From Muribaculaceae bacterium (GTDB lineage: Bacteria; Bacteroidota; Bacteroidia; Bacteroidales; Muribaculaceae): a stretch of DNA of 16,303 bases. The position numbers were made by a program, and so were the translations under genes. Where the stretch lies: assembly GCA_024400895.1 (NCBI GenBank), contig JAKSMA010000024.1, forward strand, positions 1 through 16,303, given 5' to 3'. The notes beneath the pieces are model-generated. The model was not told the origin of the DNA, did not search any database, and saw nothing but the letters and a program-made list of their open reading frames with translations. Of the stretch, positions 1 to 7,140 are shown one piece after another (position 1 is the first letter of the stretch; every line of letters begins with the position of its first letter).

Positions 1-34
1 TCGCGTGGGGCAATACGGAATTTTATGGTTACAC
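1..34 (+). repeat. Leader repeat, copy 1 (truncated by window edge)
   Basis: These 34 bases recur without a mismatch at 1088-1121. This copy ends 17 bases before the start codon at 52. It may extend left of the window. The repeat contains an ATG (25-27) in frame with the downstream gene. By comparison with copy 2, whose promoter lies just upstream, it is probably part of the 5' untranslated leader. Confidence 0.85.
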
Positions 35-51
35 AAGAAAAATATTTGAAT

Positions 52-969
52 ATGAAAAAGATATTTTTTTTAATTTTGTTATCAGCGTGGTGCTTAAGTG
101 CCTTTTGTCAAGGTGATGACAGTGGCTATACTCCACTTGTGCGAGAAGGTAGCGAATGGGTGTATTTTTCCCCCAGCGGAACGGAGGCTTATAAATATAT
201 TTTGACAGGAGACTCTACTGTGAATGGGGTGAAATATAAAAAGATGATGCGTGTTGGCCACCATAGTATGCTTGATGAGAACTTTGTGAGTCATTCTCCC
301 TATCCCTATCCCTATAATTATCAGATGACCACTCATTGTCTGCTCAGAGAAGAAAACAAGCGTGTGTATGGGAGGCAAGTTGATTGGTGGTACGACAATA
401 TCAATAAATTGAGTGGTGAATACTATAATGCAGAAACAGAAGAAGCCCATCTTTACGATTTCAACGATGTTGACAAGTTCTATCATGAATGGATGGAATA
501 TTTTGGGGATCATACCGATAAGCAAATCGTTTATGAGAAGACCGAACCATGCCTCCTTGTAGACCGGAAATGCTATGCTGTGCAATGGGCACCGCGGCAT
601 AGTATTATTGAAGGGATTGGAGAGTACGATAGTAAGTATAGCGATGTGGTGCATTTGTCATGGCGTCTTTCGGGTGCTGCGCTAGGATGCTACTTGGTGT
701 CGTTTAAAAATGGTGAAGGGGAGTATGAATATTTCGATGCAAACCTGTACAATGAAATGATTCGCGTGCAGCATGACCCCAATAGGGATGGAAAGGTGGA
801 CGTTTCGGACCTGACCGTTGTCATCAACCAGATATTGGAACCCCCGCAAGACAAGTGCTACTATCTTTACGGCAGCATCACCGAAGACAACGACTTTAAC
901 ACCTCCGACGTAACTTCCGTAATCAACTATATTTTGGGCGAAATCAAATCGCCTCTCGACAGTAAATAA
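52..969 (+). CDS. Exported protein with C-terminal dockerin-type domain
   Basis: A 305-residue protein with an N-terminal signal peptide (MKKIFFLILLSAWCLSAFCQ, cleavage probably near residue 19-20). The body (about 25-235) resembles a group of uncharacterised Bacteroidales exported proteins that begin with a PLVREG-like strand and a GDSTVNGVKYKK-like strand. The C-terminus (about 242-296) is a dockerin type I-like pair: the first unit has a good calcium loop (D242, N244, D246, D253) followed by LTVVINQIL, the second (TEDNDFNTSDV followed by TSVINYILG) has a shortened loop. In Bacteroidales such domains rarely mean a cellulosome; partner and function are unknown. I chose the ATG at 52 because it opens the signal peptide and has an identical context (GAATATGAAAAAGATATT) in the next gene. 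An in-frame ATG at 25 is the alternative. The dockerin call is good; the function is not known. Confidence 0.85.
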   Translation: MKKIFFLILLSAWCLSAFCQGDDSGYTPLVREGSEWVYFSPSGTEAYKYILTGDSTVNGVKYKKMMRVGHHSMLDENFVSHSPYPYPYNYQMTTHCLLREENKRVYGRQVDWWYDNINKLSGEYYNAETEEAHLYDFNDVDKFYHEWMEYFGDHTDKQIVYEKTEPCLLVDRKCYAVQWAPRHSIIEGIGEYDSKYSDVVHLSWRLSGAALGCYLVSFKNGEGEYEYFDANLYNEMIRVQHDPNRDGKVDVSDLTVVINQILEPPQDKCYYLYGSITEDNDFNTSDVTSVINYILGEIKSPLDSK

Positions 970-1043
970 CCATTGCTTTTGGTGCTGAGCGTTGCTTTAC
1001 AAACAAATTTAGAAGCGTTTGCCCAGCAAGATTAAGTGGGGAG

Positions 1044-1074
1044 GTTGTGGTTTGTTATTTTTTTCGTACATTTG
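1044..1074 (+). promoter_or_regulatory. Putative Bacteroidetes promoter of the 1160 gene
   Basis: TACATTTG at 1067-1074 fits the -7 consensus TAnnTTTG, and GTTG at 1044-1047 lies 19 bases upstream as a one-mismatch -33 box (TTTG). Transcription would start near 1080, so the 34-base leader repeat would be inside the mRNA leader of about 80 nt. Confidence 0.5.
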
Positions 1075-1087
1075 TTGCCATAATTGC

Positions 1088-1121
1088 TCGCGTGGGGCAA
1101 TACGGAATTTTATGGTTACAC
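1088..1121 (+). repeat. Leader repeat, copy 2
   Basis: Exact copy of bases 1-34. Here the distance to the start codon is 38 bases instead of 17; the extra bases include a small hairpin (GGTGGG 1126-1131 pairing with CCCTCC 1138-1143, one T-T mismatch). The repeat contains an ATG (1112-1114) that is again in frame with the gene. A 5-bp pairing ATTGC 1083-1087 with GCAAT 1097-1101 is possible at its left edge. Confidence 0.85.
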
Positions 1122-1159
1122 TAAAGGTGGGCTTAAACCCTCCTGAAAATAAGATGAAT

Positions 1160-1837
1160 ATGAAAAAGATATTGTCGATTATGGCATTGGTGCTCTTTTT
1201 GAGCACTCCTGTGGTTGCTCAATCTGCTAACTATCCCCAGCCAACTCGCAACCCCCAAGCCGATGCCAAGGCATTGTATGGCTATGTGAGGGCTGAGATG
1301 AAGAAGTGCTACACTGTGGACCAGTTTAGCGCGACGATGGACCTTGCAAAAGAACTCATAACTCCCTTTGAAAAATATGGCGAAAGCCATCCTGAGTACA
1401 CCGACGAGTTTATGAAATATGTGGAAGAAGAGCTTGAGGCCATAAAGGGCGAGTTCACGGAATTGATGGTGAAGTTTGCCGTGGTTGAACAAATTGCCGA
1501 TTCTCTGAATCCTGTGCCAAAACCAGTGCCCACGGGCAATGTTGACGCCGATGTGAAAAGTTTGTGCGATTATATGGTGTCGTATGTTGAAAACGCCAAT
1601 AGCATTGAGCAACTTGAGTATATTGAATACTTTATCGACCCGCTGAAAGAATTGTTTGACAACTATTCGAAAGAACACCCAGAATATGGGAAACTGTTTG
1701 ATGAGAAATTCTCGCAGGCAGTCGATAAAATCGACTTCGCTTCAATTTCAATGAAGCGGGCTGCCGAACTTGCTGGTGTGTCTGTTGATGAATTAAAAGA
1801 GGAATTGGACAAGAATCCAGAGAGCGACAAGGAATAG
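1160..1837 (+). CDS. Exported protein with an internal helical duplication, unknown function
   Basis: 225 residues with a clear signal peptide (MKKILSIMALVLFLSTPVVA, then Q21). The mature part is charged, has no membrane segment and looks all-helical. Residues 34-80 and 130-176 align without a gap (13 of 47 identical), both starting AD-x-K-x-L and ending with HPEY, so the protein contains two copies of one module. The C-terminus (about 199-225) has an AAELAGVSVDELKEEL helix pair. I do not recognise the family. Start chosen at the ATG that opens the signal peptide; an ATG two codons earlier (1154) and one in the leader repeat (1112) are in frame. It shares its leader and the first six codons' sequence with the dockerin gene upstream, suggesting the two are controlled alike. 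A strong hairpin follows the stop. Confidence 0.8.
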   Translation: MKKILSIMALVLFLSTPVVAQSANYPQPTRNPQADAKALYGYVRAEMKKCYTVDQFSATMDLAKELITPFEKYGESHPEYTDEFMKYVEEELEAIKGEFTELMVKFAVVEQIADSLNPVPKPVPTGNVDADVKSLCDYMVSYVENANSIEQLEYIEYFIDPLKELFDNYSKEHPEYGKLFDEKFSQAVDKIDFASISMKRAAELAGVSVDELKEELDKNPESDKE

Positions 1838-1862
1838 TCGGTTAGAAGAAAAAAGAAAAAGA

Positions 1863-1915
1863 TAAGAAGTTAGATTTGTTGTGCTTACTTCAGAGCACTC
1901 AAATCTAACTTCTTA
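1863..1915. terminator. Bidirectional terminator hairpin between convergent genes
   Basis: Perfect 16-bp inverted repeat (1863-1878 with 1900-1915) and an inner 5-bp stem (GTGCT 1881-1885 with AGCAC 1894-1898) around an 8-base loop. To the left is an A-rich run (1849-1862), which reads as a U-rich tail for leftward transcripts; to the right is ACTTTCT. It lies between the + strand gene ending at 1837 and the - strand gene ending at 1939, as expected for a shared terminator. Confidence 0.8.
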
Positions 1916-1938
1916 ACTTTCTATCAATAAATGAGGAC

Positions 1939-4845
1939 TTAATATCCGAAGATTTCCTCAGTGGTTACGCGCCTGATTGGTGCAATCTTTTCAAGTGCTT
2001 TGATGTCGAGTTCCTTTTCATCGCCGAGGATGATGTAGCGGTAAGGTTTGCCAGCCATATTGGCTTTTTCAAAGTTGACGACATCGGTCAGTGTGATACC
2101 GGGAAGCGCTTCATACACCTTTTGTGATGGGTCGAAATCGATACCGTATTTTTGTGCGTTGAAGTACGACCAGAGCACACTCATCTTGGTGGTGCGAGCA
2201 GTGGCGTATTGCTTCTTGAGGGCACTCTTAGCCAATTCAAATGCTTGCTCCGATTCAGGAATGGAGTCGAGCAAGTGGTTGAATTCCTTCACGCAGTCGG
2301 TCATCTTGTCGTTTTGAGTCACGATGTAGGTGTAGGCCGATTCTGTATCACTCTTGTGAGAAGGGAAGGTGTAGTAGGCGGCAGCAGAATAAGCCAAGCC
2401 GCGTGCTTCACGCAATTCCTGGAACACGATACTGTTCATGGCACCACCAAAATATTCGTTGAATGCAGAAATCAATGGCAGGCGGGTGTAGTCGCGTCCA
2501 CGACCTTCGTCGGTGTACTGCATCATGTAGATGTTCTTTGCTTCGTATGGCGCAAGAATCACTTCGTTTTCGGTGACAGGTACACTCTTGTAGCGCTTGT
2601 TGACAGGCACATCTTTCAGTGTTTTTGCCACCTTGTGACCCTTGTCGATAGCTGCAATCACTTGCTTTTCGTCTTGTGGACCATAGTAGAGCACAGTGTG
2701 CTTCATGTTGCGCAAATCCTTCATGATGGCAAGCAATTCTGCAGGATTGGCATTGCGGAGTTCGGCTTCGCTCATGATGTTGCGTGTGCTGTTGTATGGA
2801 CCATAGATGCCATAGTTGCGAAGGGCGTTGAAATTGGCGCGTTGGTTAGTCTTGTTGTCGGCGCGTTCTTTCAACGTGAGTTCCACGAATTGGTCGTAGG
2901 CCTCCTGATCGGGTTTGGCATTCTTCACGAGGTCTTCTACAAGTGCGATGGCCTTGTCCATATTTTCATTCAAACCGCTGATTTGCAAATATACATATTC
3001 ATTGCTTGAATAGAAACTATAGTCGCATGCGAGAGCATACATTTTCTTCTTGAATTCCTCGTTGCTCATCTTGTCGGTGCCAAGATAGACCATATAGCTG
3101 AAGAGTGTGCTGAGGCGCTTGTCGGCCTGAATGCCGAAGTCCCAAGCAAAGCAGAGGTTGAAGAGTCCGTTTTCCACATTCTTCTTGTAGAGTACAGGAA
3201 GGCCACTCTTGGTCTTGCTGACTGTGAGGTCGCGCTTGTAGTCGACGAATCGAGGCTCGATTGGAGTGGGGTTGGAATGAGCAATGTCGTCCACGAATTG
3301 GCTCTTCTTGTCGCGATTGGTAGGGATTGGTGTGATGGCAGGTTTCTCAATCTTCTTTTGGTTGGGGTCGTCGCCTTGTTCCTTGTAGCAAACCACATAG
3401 TTTTGGTCGGTGAAATAGCGGCGAGCGAAGTCGACGATTTGCGCCTTGGTCATACCCTCGATGCGCTTGATTTGTTCCACCTCGTCGCTCCATTCCACAC
3501 CGTTGATAAATGCGTCAACCATCATGTCGGTGCGAGAGCGGTTGCTTTCCACAGCCTTGTAGGTGTCGCGTTTCACATTGTTGATAACCGATTTTAGCAG
3601 TTCTTCAGAAAATTCGCCACGGCCGATTTTTGCCACTTCGTCGAGGAGCAAACCGCGCACTTCCTGTAACGATTGACCATCTTTTGGCATACCGTAGAGG
3701 AAAAGCATAGAATAGTCGGTCATCAAGTTGCTGCTTGCGCCAGCGCCGAGCACCTTCATCTTTTGATTGAGGTTGAGGTCGATAAGGCCGGCATTGCCAT
3801 TGCTCAACAGCATCGAAACCACTTGTAGTGTGTCGCTTTCGGCACTGCGGGCAGCAGGCATTCGCCAAGCCATGGCCATGTAAGGAGATTCTTTGCCCAG
3901 CACTGTGGTGTCGCGAGGTGCGGTAATTGGTGCCATAGGGGCAAATTCTGGTCGAGAGAGATTCTCGTTAGGTTTCCATTCGCCGAAATAGCGTTCAATC
4001 ACATCCATAGTGGCGTCGAAATCGAGGTCGCCAGCGAGGCAGATGGCCACATTGTTGGGGCGATAGTAGCGATTGAAATAGTTTTTGATATTGGTGATTG
4101 ATGGATTCTTGAGATGCTCTTGTGTGCCGATGGTGCTCTGTGTGCCATAAGGGTGAGTGGGGAAGAGCAGCGCATAGATGGCTTCGAAGAGTTTGCGGTT
4201 GTCTTGCGCCATGCCGATGTTCTTTTCTTCATACACCGCCTCGAGTTCGGTGTGGAAACCGCGAATCACCATGTTTTGGAAGCGGTCGCTCTGGATTCGT
4301 GCCCAGTTTTCCACCTCGTTGGCAGGGATGTTTTCGGTGTAGCAAGTCACATCGTTGCTGGTGTAGGCGTTAGTGCCTTCGCCGCCGATTGATGCCATCA
4401 ACTTGTCGTATTCGTTAGGGATGTTGTACTTCGCAGCCAATTGCGAAACGCTGTCGATTTCGTGATAGAGCTGCTTGCGAAGTTCTGGGTCGGTCACTTT
4501 GCGATACTGCTCGTAGCGTGCTTCAATCTCGTTGAGCAATGGAAGTTCGGCAGCATAGTTGCTGGTGCCAAACTTTTGTGTACCCTTAAACATCAGATGC
4601 TCAAGGTAGTGTGCAAGACCAGTGGTCTCGGCTGGGTCGTTGCGCGAGCCAGTTCGCACAGCGATAAATGCCGAGATGCGAGGTTTGTCCTTGTTTACGC
4701 TCAAATACACCTTCAGCCCGTTAGGAAGGGTGTAGATGCGGGTGGCGGTAAGGTCGCCAGCCACGCTTTCGTATTGGCGCTGTGCTGCCCAAGCAAATGA
4801 GCAAGCCATCAAGCAAGCCAATAAAGAGAAAATTATTCTTTTCAT
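1939..4845 (-). CDS. M16 family zinc metallopeptidase (two-repeat, pitrilysin-like), exported
   Basis: 968 residues, the usual length for a full two-half M16 protein. A signal peptide (about 1-20, ending FAWA) directs it to the periplasm. The N-terminal half carries the inverted zinc motif HYLEH at 79-83, and the downstream glutamates E200 and E207 (LEAVYEEKN) at the pitrilysin spacing, E207 being the expected third zinc ligand. The C-terminal half (from about 540) has the M16 fold signature FQELREARGLAYSA but no HxxEH, as is normal for the non-catalytic half. Function by family: degradation of peptides in the chamber between the two halves; the substrate cannot be told. It is the second gene of a probable leftward pair with the permease, 44 bases apart with no TAnnTTTG box in between. 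The start at 4845 gives the signal peptide directly. Confidence 0.93.
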   Translation of the reverse strand: MKRIIFSLLACLMACSFAWAAQRQYESVAGDLTATRIYTLPNGLKVYLSVNKDKPRISAFIAVRTGSRNDPAETTGLAHYLEHLMFKGTQKFGTSNYAAELPLLNEIEARYEQYRKVTDPELRKQLYHEIDSVSQLAAKYNIPNEYDKLMASIGGEGTNAYTSNDVTCYTENIPANEVENWARIQSDRFQNMVIRGFHTELEAVYEEKNIGMAQDNRKLFEAIYALLFPTHPYGTQSTIGTQEHLKNPSITNIKNYFNRYYRPNNVAICLAGDLDFDATMDVIERYFGEWKPNENLSRPEFAPMAPITAPRDTTVLGKESPYMAMAWRMPAARSAESDTLQVVSMLLSNGNAGLIDLNLNQKMKVLGAGASSNLMTDYSMLFLYGMPKDGQSLQEVRGLLLDEVAKIGRGEFSEELLKSVINNVKRDTYKAVESNRSRTDMMVDAFINGVEWSDEVEQIKRIEGMTKAQIVDFARRYFTDQNYVVCYKEQGDDPNQKKIEKPAITPIPTNRDKKSQFVDDIAHSNPTPIEPRFVDYKRDLTVSKTKSGLPVLYKKNVENGLFNLCFAWDFGIQADKRLSTLFSYMVYLGTDKMSNEEFKKKMYALACDYSFYSSNEYVYLQISGLNENMDKAIALVEDLVKNAKPDQEAYDQFVELTLKERADNKTNQRANFNALRNYGIYGPYNSTRNIMSEAELRNANPAELLAIMKDLRNMKHTVLYYGPQDEKQVIAAIDKGHKVAKTLKDVPVNKRYKSVPVTENEVILAPYEAKNIYMMQYTDEGRGRDYTRLPLISAFNEYFGGAMNSIVFQELREARGLAYSAAAYYTFPSHKSDTESAYTYIVTQNDKMTDCVKEFNHLLDSIPESEQAFELAKSALKKQYATARTTKMSVLWSYFNAQKYGIDFDPSQKVYEALPGITLTDVVNFEKANMAGKPYRYIILGDEKELDIKALEKIAPIRRVTTEEIFGY

Positions 4846-4889
4846 AGTTTTTTGATATAATTGTTGATAATTAATATTCGTATAGGAAA

Positions 4890-6140
4890 TTACAAAGGAT
4901 AGATGAGAAGAGTCATGCCGATGGCAGTGGCGAGTGTAACCACTTTCATCGGTAGGCCAATGCGGGCGAAATCGGCGAAGCGATATCCACCGGCAGCATA
5001 CACCATCATGTTGGGAGGGGTGGCGATTGGGGTGGCATAACTGTTCGACACGCTAATCATCAGTGCAATGATGAAAGTGATGGGACTGACATGTAGTGTG
5101 ATTGCCGCTTTGTAGGCGATGGGGTAGAACATCGCAGCGCAGCCAGTGTCGCTCAGCATTTCGGTGAGTGTTGCTGCCACGGCGCAGATGGTGATGAGTA
5201 CCACCACGGGATTGTTGCTCACATTCAGAATGTTTTTCACCACGAGTTGGTCGAGCCCGGTCTTCTGGATGGCAGTGCCAAGGCAGATGCTACCCGCAAA
5301 AATGATAATCACACGCCAGTCCACCTCTTGGAATGCTTGCTCCGAGGTGCAGCAGCGGGTTATCACCATCAGTGCACCAGCAATGAGGCAGCATGAGGTG
5401 AGGGGCAGAATATTGAGTGACGATGCCACGAGCATGGCTGCGAGGATGATGAGTGAAATGGCGGTTTTACGCTTGTCGGCCTTCACTTCCACTTTTTCTG
5501 CAACGTGAGCATCGTTGGGCTCGCGCACAGGGAGCACATTTCGCATCAGCACCACCAGAACGATGCTTACCACCATCACAGCTATGCCCACAGGGAATGG
5601 CGCAAGCAAATTCAAATGTTCGCCAGTGTCTTTTGCGAATTGGCTGGAGATAATCAAGTTAGGTGGGGTGCCGATAAGGGTGAGCAAACCGCCGAGCGAT
5701 GCGGAGTATGCCAATGGAATGAGCAACTTAGAGGGCGAAATCTTCAGTTTTTTTGACCAGATTTTCACCACATCCTGAAATAGGGCGGTGGTGGCAGTGT
5801 TGCTCATGAACGAACTGAGCAAGCCCACAGGCACCATTAGGCGAATGAGTGCCATGGCATGTGTTTTGGGTTGGCCCATCAAATGCGACACCATCCACTC
5901 CAGTGCTCCGGCATGCTTGAGACCCGCAATCACGATAAAAAGAACGCCAATGAGGAGCACACTCGAAGAGTCGAGTCCTTTAAATGAGCTCTCAAAGTCG
6001 AGCACTCCAGTCACACACAGCACTGCCATTGCAGTGAAAAATGCCACTTCTGCCTTCACTTTGGTGAGGAGGAGCGTAAGAAACACGCCCAGCAGGGTGG
6101 CGATTGTAATCCAAGCTTCGATGCTAAGTCCTAAAATCAT
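4890..6140 (-). CDS. SLC13/DASS (CitT-like) family permease
   Basis: 416 residues, almost entirely hydrophobic helices, with one hydrophilic loop at about 205-228. Family motifs are seen twice: SNTAT 113-117 with GTPPN 157-161 in the first half, and SDTGC 330-334 with ATPIATPPN 369-377 in the second, the two-fold hairpin layout of divalent anion/sodium symporters. It is shorter than the 590-residue relatives that carry regulatory TrkA-C domains and has none of these. Likely sodium-coupled uptake of a dicarboxylate, sulfate or similar anion across the inner membrane; the substrate is not predictable here. The asparagine of the second SNT motif is aspartate (D331). It has its own promoter upstream and is followed by the M16 peptidase gene. 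The start at 6140 places the first helix near the N-terminus. Confidence 0.88.
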   Translation of the reverse strand: MILGLSIEAWITIATLLGVFLTLLLTKVKAEVAFFTAMAVLCVTGVLDFESSFKGLDSSSVLLIGVLFIVIAGLKHAGALEWMVSHLMGQPKTHAMALIRLMVPVGLLSSFMSNTATTALFQDVVKIWSKKLKISPSKLLIPLAYSASLGGLLTLIGTPPNLIISSQFAKDTGEHLNLLAPFPVGIAVMVVSIVLVVLMRNVLPVREPNDAHVAEKVEVKADKRKTAISLIILAAMLVASSLNILPLTSCCLIAGALMVITRCCTSEQAFQEVDWRVIIIFAGSICLGTAIQKTGLDQLVVKNILNVSNNPVVVLITICAVAATLTEMLSDTGCAAMFYPIAYKAAITLHVSPITFIIALMISVSNSYATPIATPPNMMVYAAGGYRFADFARIGLPMKVVTLATAIGMTLLIYPL

Positions 6141-6164
6141 AGTCTTCAGAATTTATAAATCCCA

Positions 6165-6197
6165 CAAAGATACAAAATTCCCATTGGAATGCGCAAT
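6165..6197 (-). promoter_or_regulatory. Putative promoter of the permease-peptidase pair
   Basis: On the - strand TATCTTTG (6172-6165) fits TAnnTTTG, with ATTG (6197-6194) 21 bases upstream as a weak -33 box. It lies 25 bases before the start codon at 6140. Confidence 0.5.
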
Positions 6198-6322
6198 TCT
6201 TTATTCTCCATTTATCTCTTTAATGTGCAAAACACTCCTCAAAATCGTCTCAGTATAATTAATAGCCCTCACCTTAAGTGAAAAAAAAATTAATTGAATG
6301 AATCTTTTATGGGGAAAATGTT

Positions 6323-6330
6323 TATCTTTG
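6323..6330 (+). promoter_or_regulatory. Putative -7 box for the DUF4160-DUF2442 pair
   Basis: TATCTTTG fits the Bacteroidetes -7 consensus and lies 35 bases before the first candidate codon. No good TTTG is seen 19-21 bases upstream; the region is A/T-rich, including a run of nine A at 6281-6289. The 218-bp gap 6141-6358 thus holds divergent promoters and nothing else I can see. Confidence 0.45.
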
Positions 6331-6364
6331 CATTTGAAGATGCATTTTTTTAATTTTAATGTTT

Positions 6365-6616
6365 ATGCCAGAAATTGTAAGGTTTTATGGAATAGTGATT
6401 AAGATGTTCTTTAAACCAAAAGAACATGAGCCATCGCATATACATGCAATATATAATGAGCATGTTGGCCTTTTCAACATTCGCACATTGGAAATGTTTG
6501 AGGGTGATTTGCCAAAAATCGCACAAAAATTAGTTACAGAGTGGCTTGAGCAGCATAAAGATGAATTGCAAGAAATGTGGGATAAGCAAATAATAACAAA
6601 ACTTCCGCCATTATGA
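6365..6616 (+). CDS. DUF4160 family protein
   Basis: 83 residues. The start MPEIVRFYGIVIKMFF and the conserved H-x-P-x-H-x-H cluster (HEPSHIH, H21, H25 and H27 in this numbering), followed by EGDLPKIAQKLVTEWLEQHKDEL, match the DUF4160 family as I know it. Its biochemical role is not established. The family is often found next to DUF2442, as here, and the pair is sometimes proposed to be toxin-antitoxin-like. The gene overlaps the next by four bases (ATGA), implying translational coupling. I used the ATG at 6365 because family members start MPEI; an in-frame ATG two codons earlier (6359) is equally possible. The histidine cluster could bind a metal (inference). Confidence 0.85.
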   Translation: MPEIVRFYGIVIKMFFKPKEHEPSHIHAIYNEHVGLFNIRTLEMFEGDLPKIAQKLVTEWLEQHKDELQEMWDKQIITKLPPL

Positions 6617-6861
6617 TACCTCGTATTAAAACTCTTGTAGCATTGGACAACTTCCTACTTGCTGTTGAATTTGATGATGGTCACAAGGTGATCTACGACG
6701 TGAAGGAAGACATAGAAACATTTCCTACTTTCCGCGCTTTAAAGGAAGTGTATGGTTTGTTTAATCAGGTGCAACTTGATAGTAGTCGCACTTGTGTATA
6801 TTGGAATGATGAGATTGACCTTGCCAGCGACTCCATTTATGAGTATGGCACGGTAGCATAA
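6613..6861 (+). CDS. DUF2442 family protein
   Basis: 82 residues fitting DUF2442: a small alpha/beta protein with the pattern 'A-x-x-x-x-L-x-V-x-F-D-D-G', then 'Y-D-V-x-x-x-I' and 'F..L.....F..V..D.....V.W...IDLASDSIYEYG' at the end. It lacks the C-terminal helix-turn-helix that longer DUF2442 proteins carry, so DNA binding is not evident. Its start overlaps the DUF4160 stop (ATGA, 6613-6616), so both are made from one transcript. A strong stem-loop begins 24 bases after the stop. Function unknown; partnership with DUF4160 is inferred from the overlap and from the recurring pairing of these families. Confidence 0.85.
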   Translation: MIPRIKTLVALDNFLLAVEFDDGHKVIYDVKEDIETFPTFRALKEVYGLFNQVQLDSSRTCVYWNDEIDLASDSIYEYGTVA

Positions 6862-6884
6862 TAAATGTAGTTAGACAACATACT

Positions 6885-6919
6885 TGGCGGCTGCTTCATG
6901 ATGATGGGAGTAGCCGCCA
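6885..6919 (+). terminator. Stem-loop after the DUF4160-DUF2442 pair
   Basis: TGGCGGCT (6885-6892) pairs with AGCCGCCA (6912-6919), continued by a G-U pair and CTTC (6894-6897) with GGAG (6907-6910), giving a 13-bp stem with a 9-base loop. The following bases (TTGATATTTGATGATGTTT) are only moderately T-rich, so terminator or 3' stabiliser are both possible. Confidence 0.6.
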
Positions 6920-6978
6920 TTGATATTTGATGATGTTTCGTTCACCAATGGGTGGAGAGTGTATTCTATTTTCTTTTC

Positions 6979-7018
6979 TATCCGAAATATTCCGTAATTT
7001 TACGCAAAATGTCGGATA
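6979..7018. repeat. 40-bp imperfect palindrome, copy 1
   Basis: Ends TATCCGA and TCGGATA are perfectly inverted, the centre CGTAA-TT-TTACG is also inverted, and 15 of 20 mirrored pairs match in this copy (16 of 20 in copy 2). A second copy with a single difference (G7011 against A7063) begins 52 bp downstream. See the finding on the twin palindromes. Confidence 0.9.
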
Positions 7019-7030
7019 AATGGTGTGTTT

Positions 7031-7070
7031 TATCCGAAATATTCCGTAATTTTACGCAAAATATCGGATA
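7031..7070. repeat. 40-bp imperfect palindrome, copy 2
   Basis: 39 of 40 bases equal copy 1. It ends six bases before the -33 box of the ATPase promoter, the position of an operator or activator site. The two copies are separated by 12 unrelated bases. Confidence 0.9.
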
Positions 7071-7076
7071 AGGTTG

Positions 7077-7107
7077 CTTGGATATTGATAATAAATCCGT
7101 ATTTTTG
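7077..7107 (+). promoter_or_regulatory. Putative promoter of the DUF4143 ATPase gene
   Basis: TATTTTTG (7100-7107) fits TAnnTTTG and CTTG (7077-7080) lies exactly 19 bases upstream as the -33 box. Transcription would start near 7113, which rules out the in-frame TTG at 7078 as start and leaves the ATGs at 7123 and 7141. Confidence 0.6.
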
Positions 7108-7140
7108 CAAAGTGACTCAATAATGAATCATACATTCGCA

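Noticed and set aside
6979..7070. Two 40-bp repeats as a minimal CRISPR
   Set aside because: The spacer is only 12 bases, there are just two copies and each is almost a full palindrome.
7078..7140. TTG at 7078 as the start of the DUF4143 ATPase
   Set aside because: It overlaps the predicted -33 box and precedes the expected transcription start; relatives begin close to the IKRD motif.
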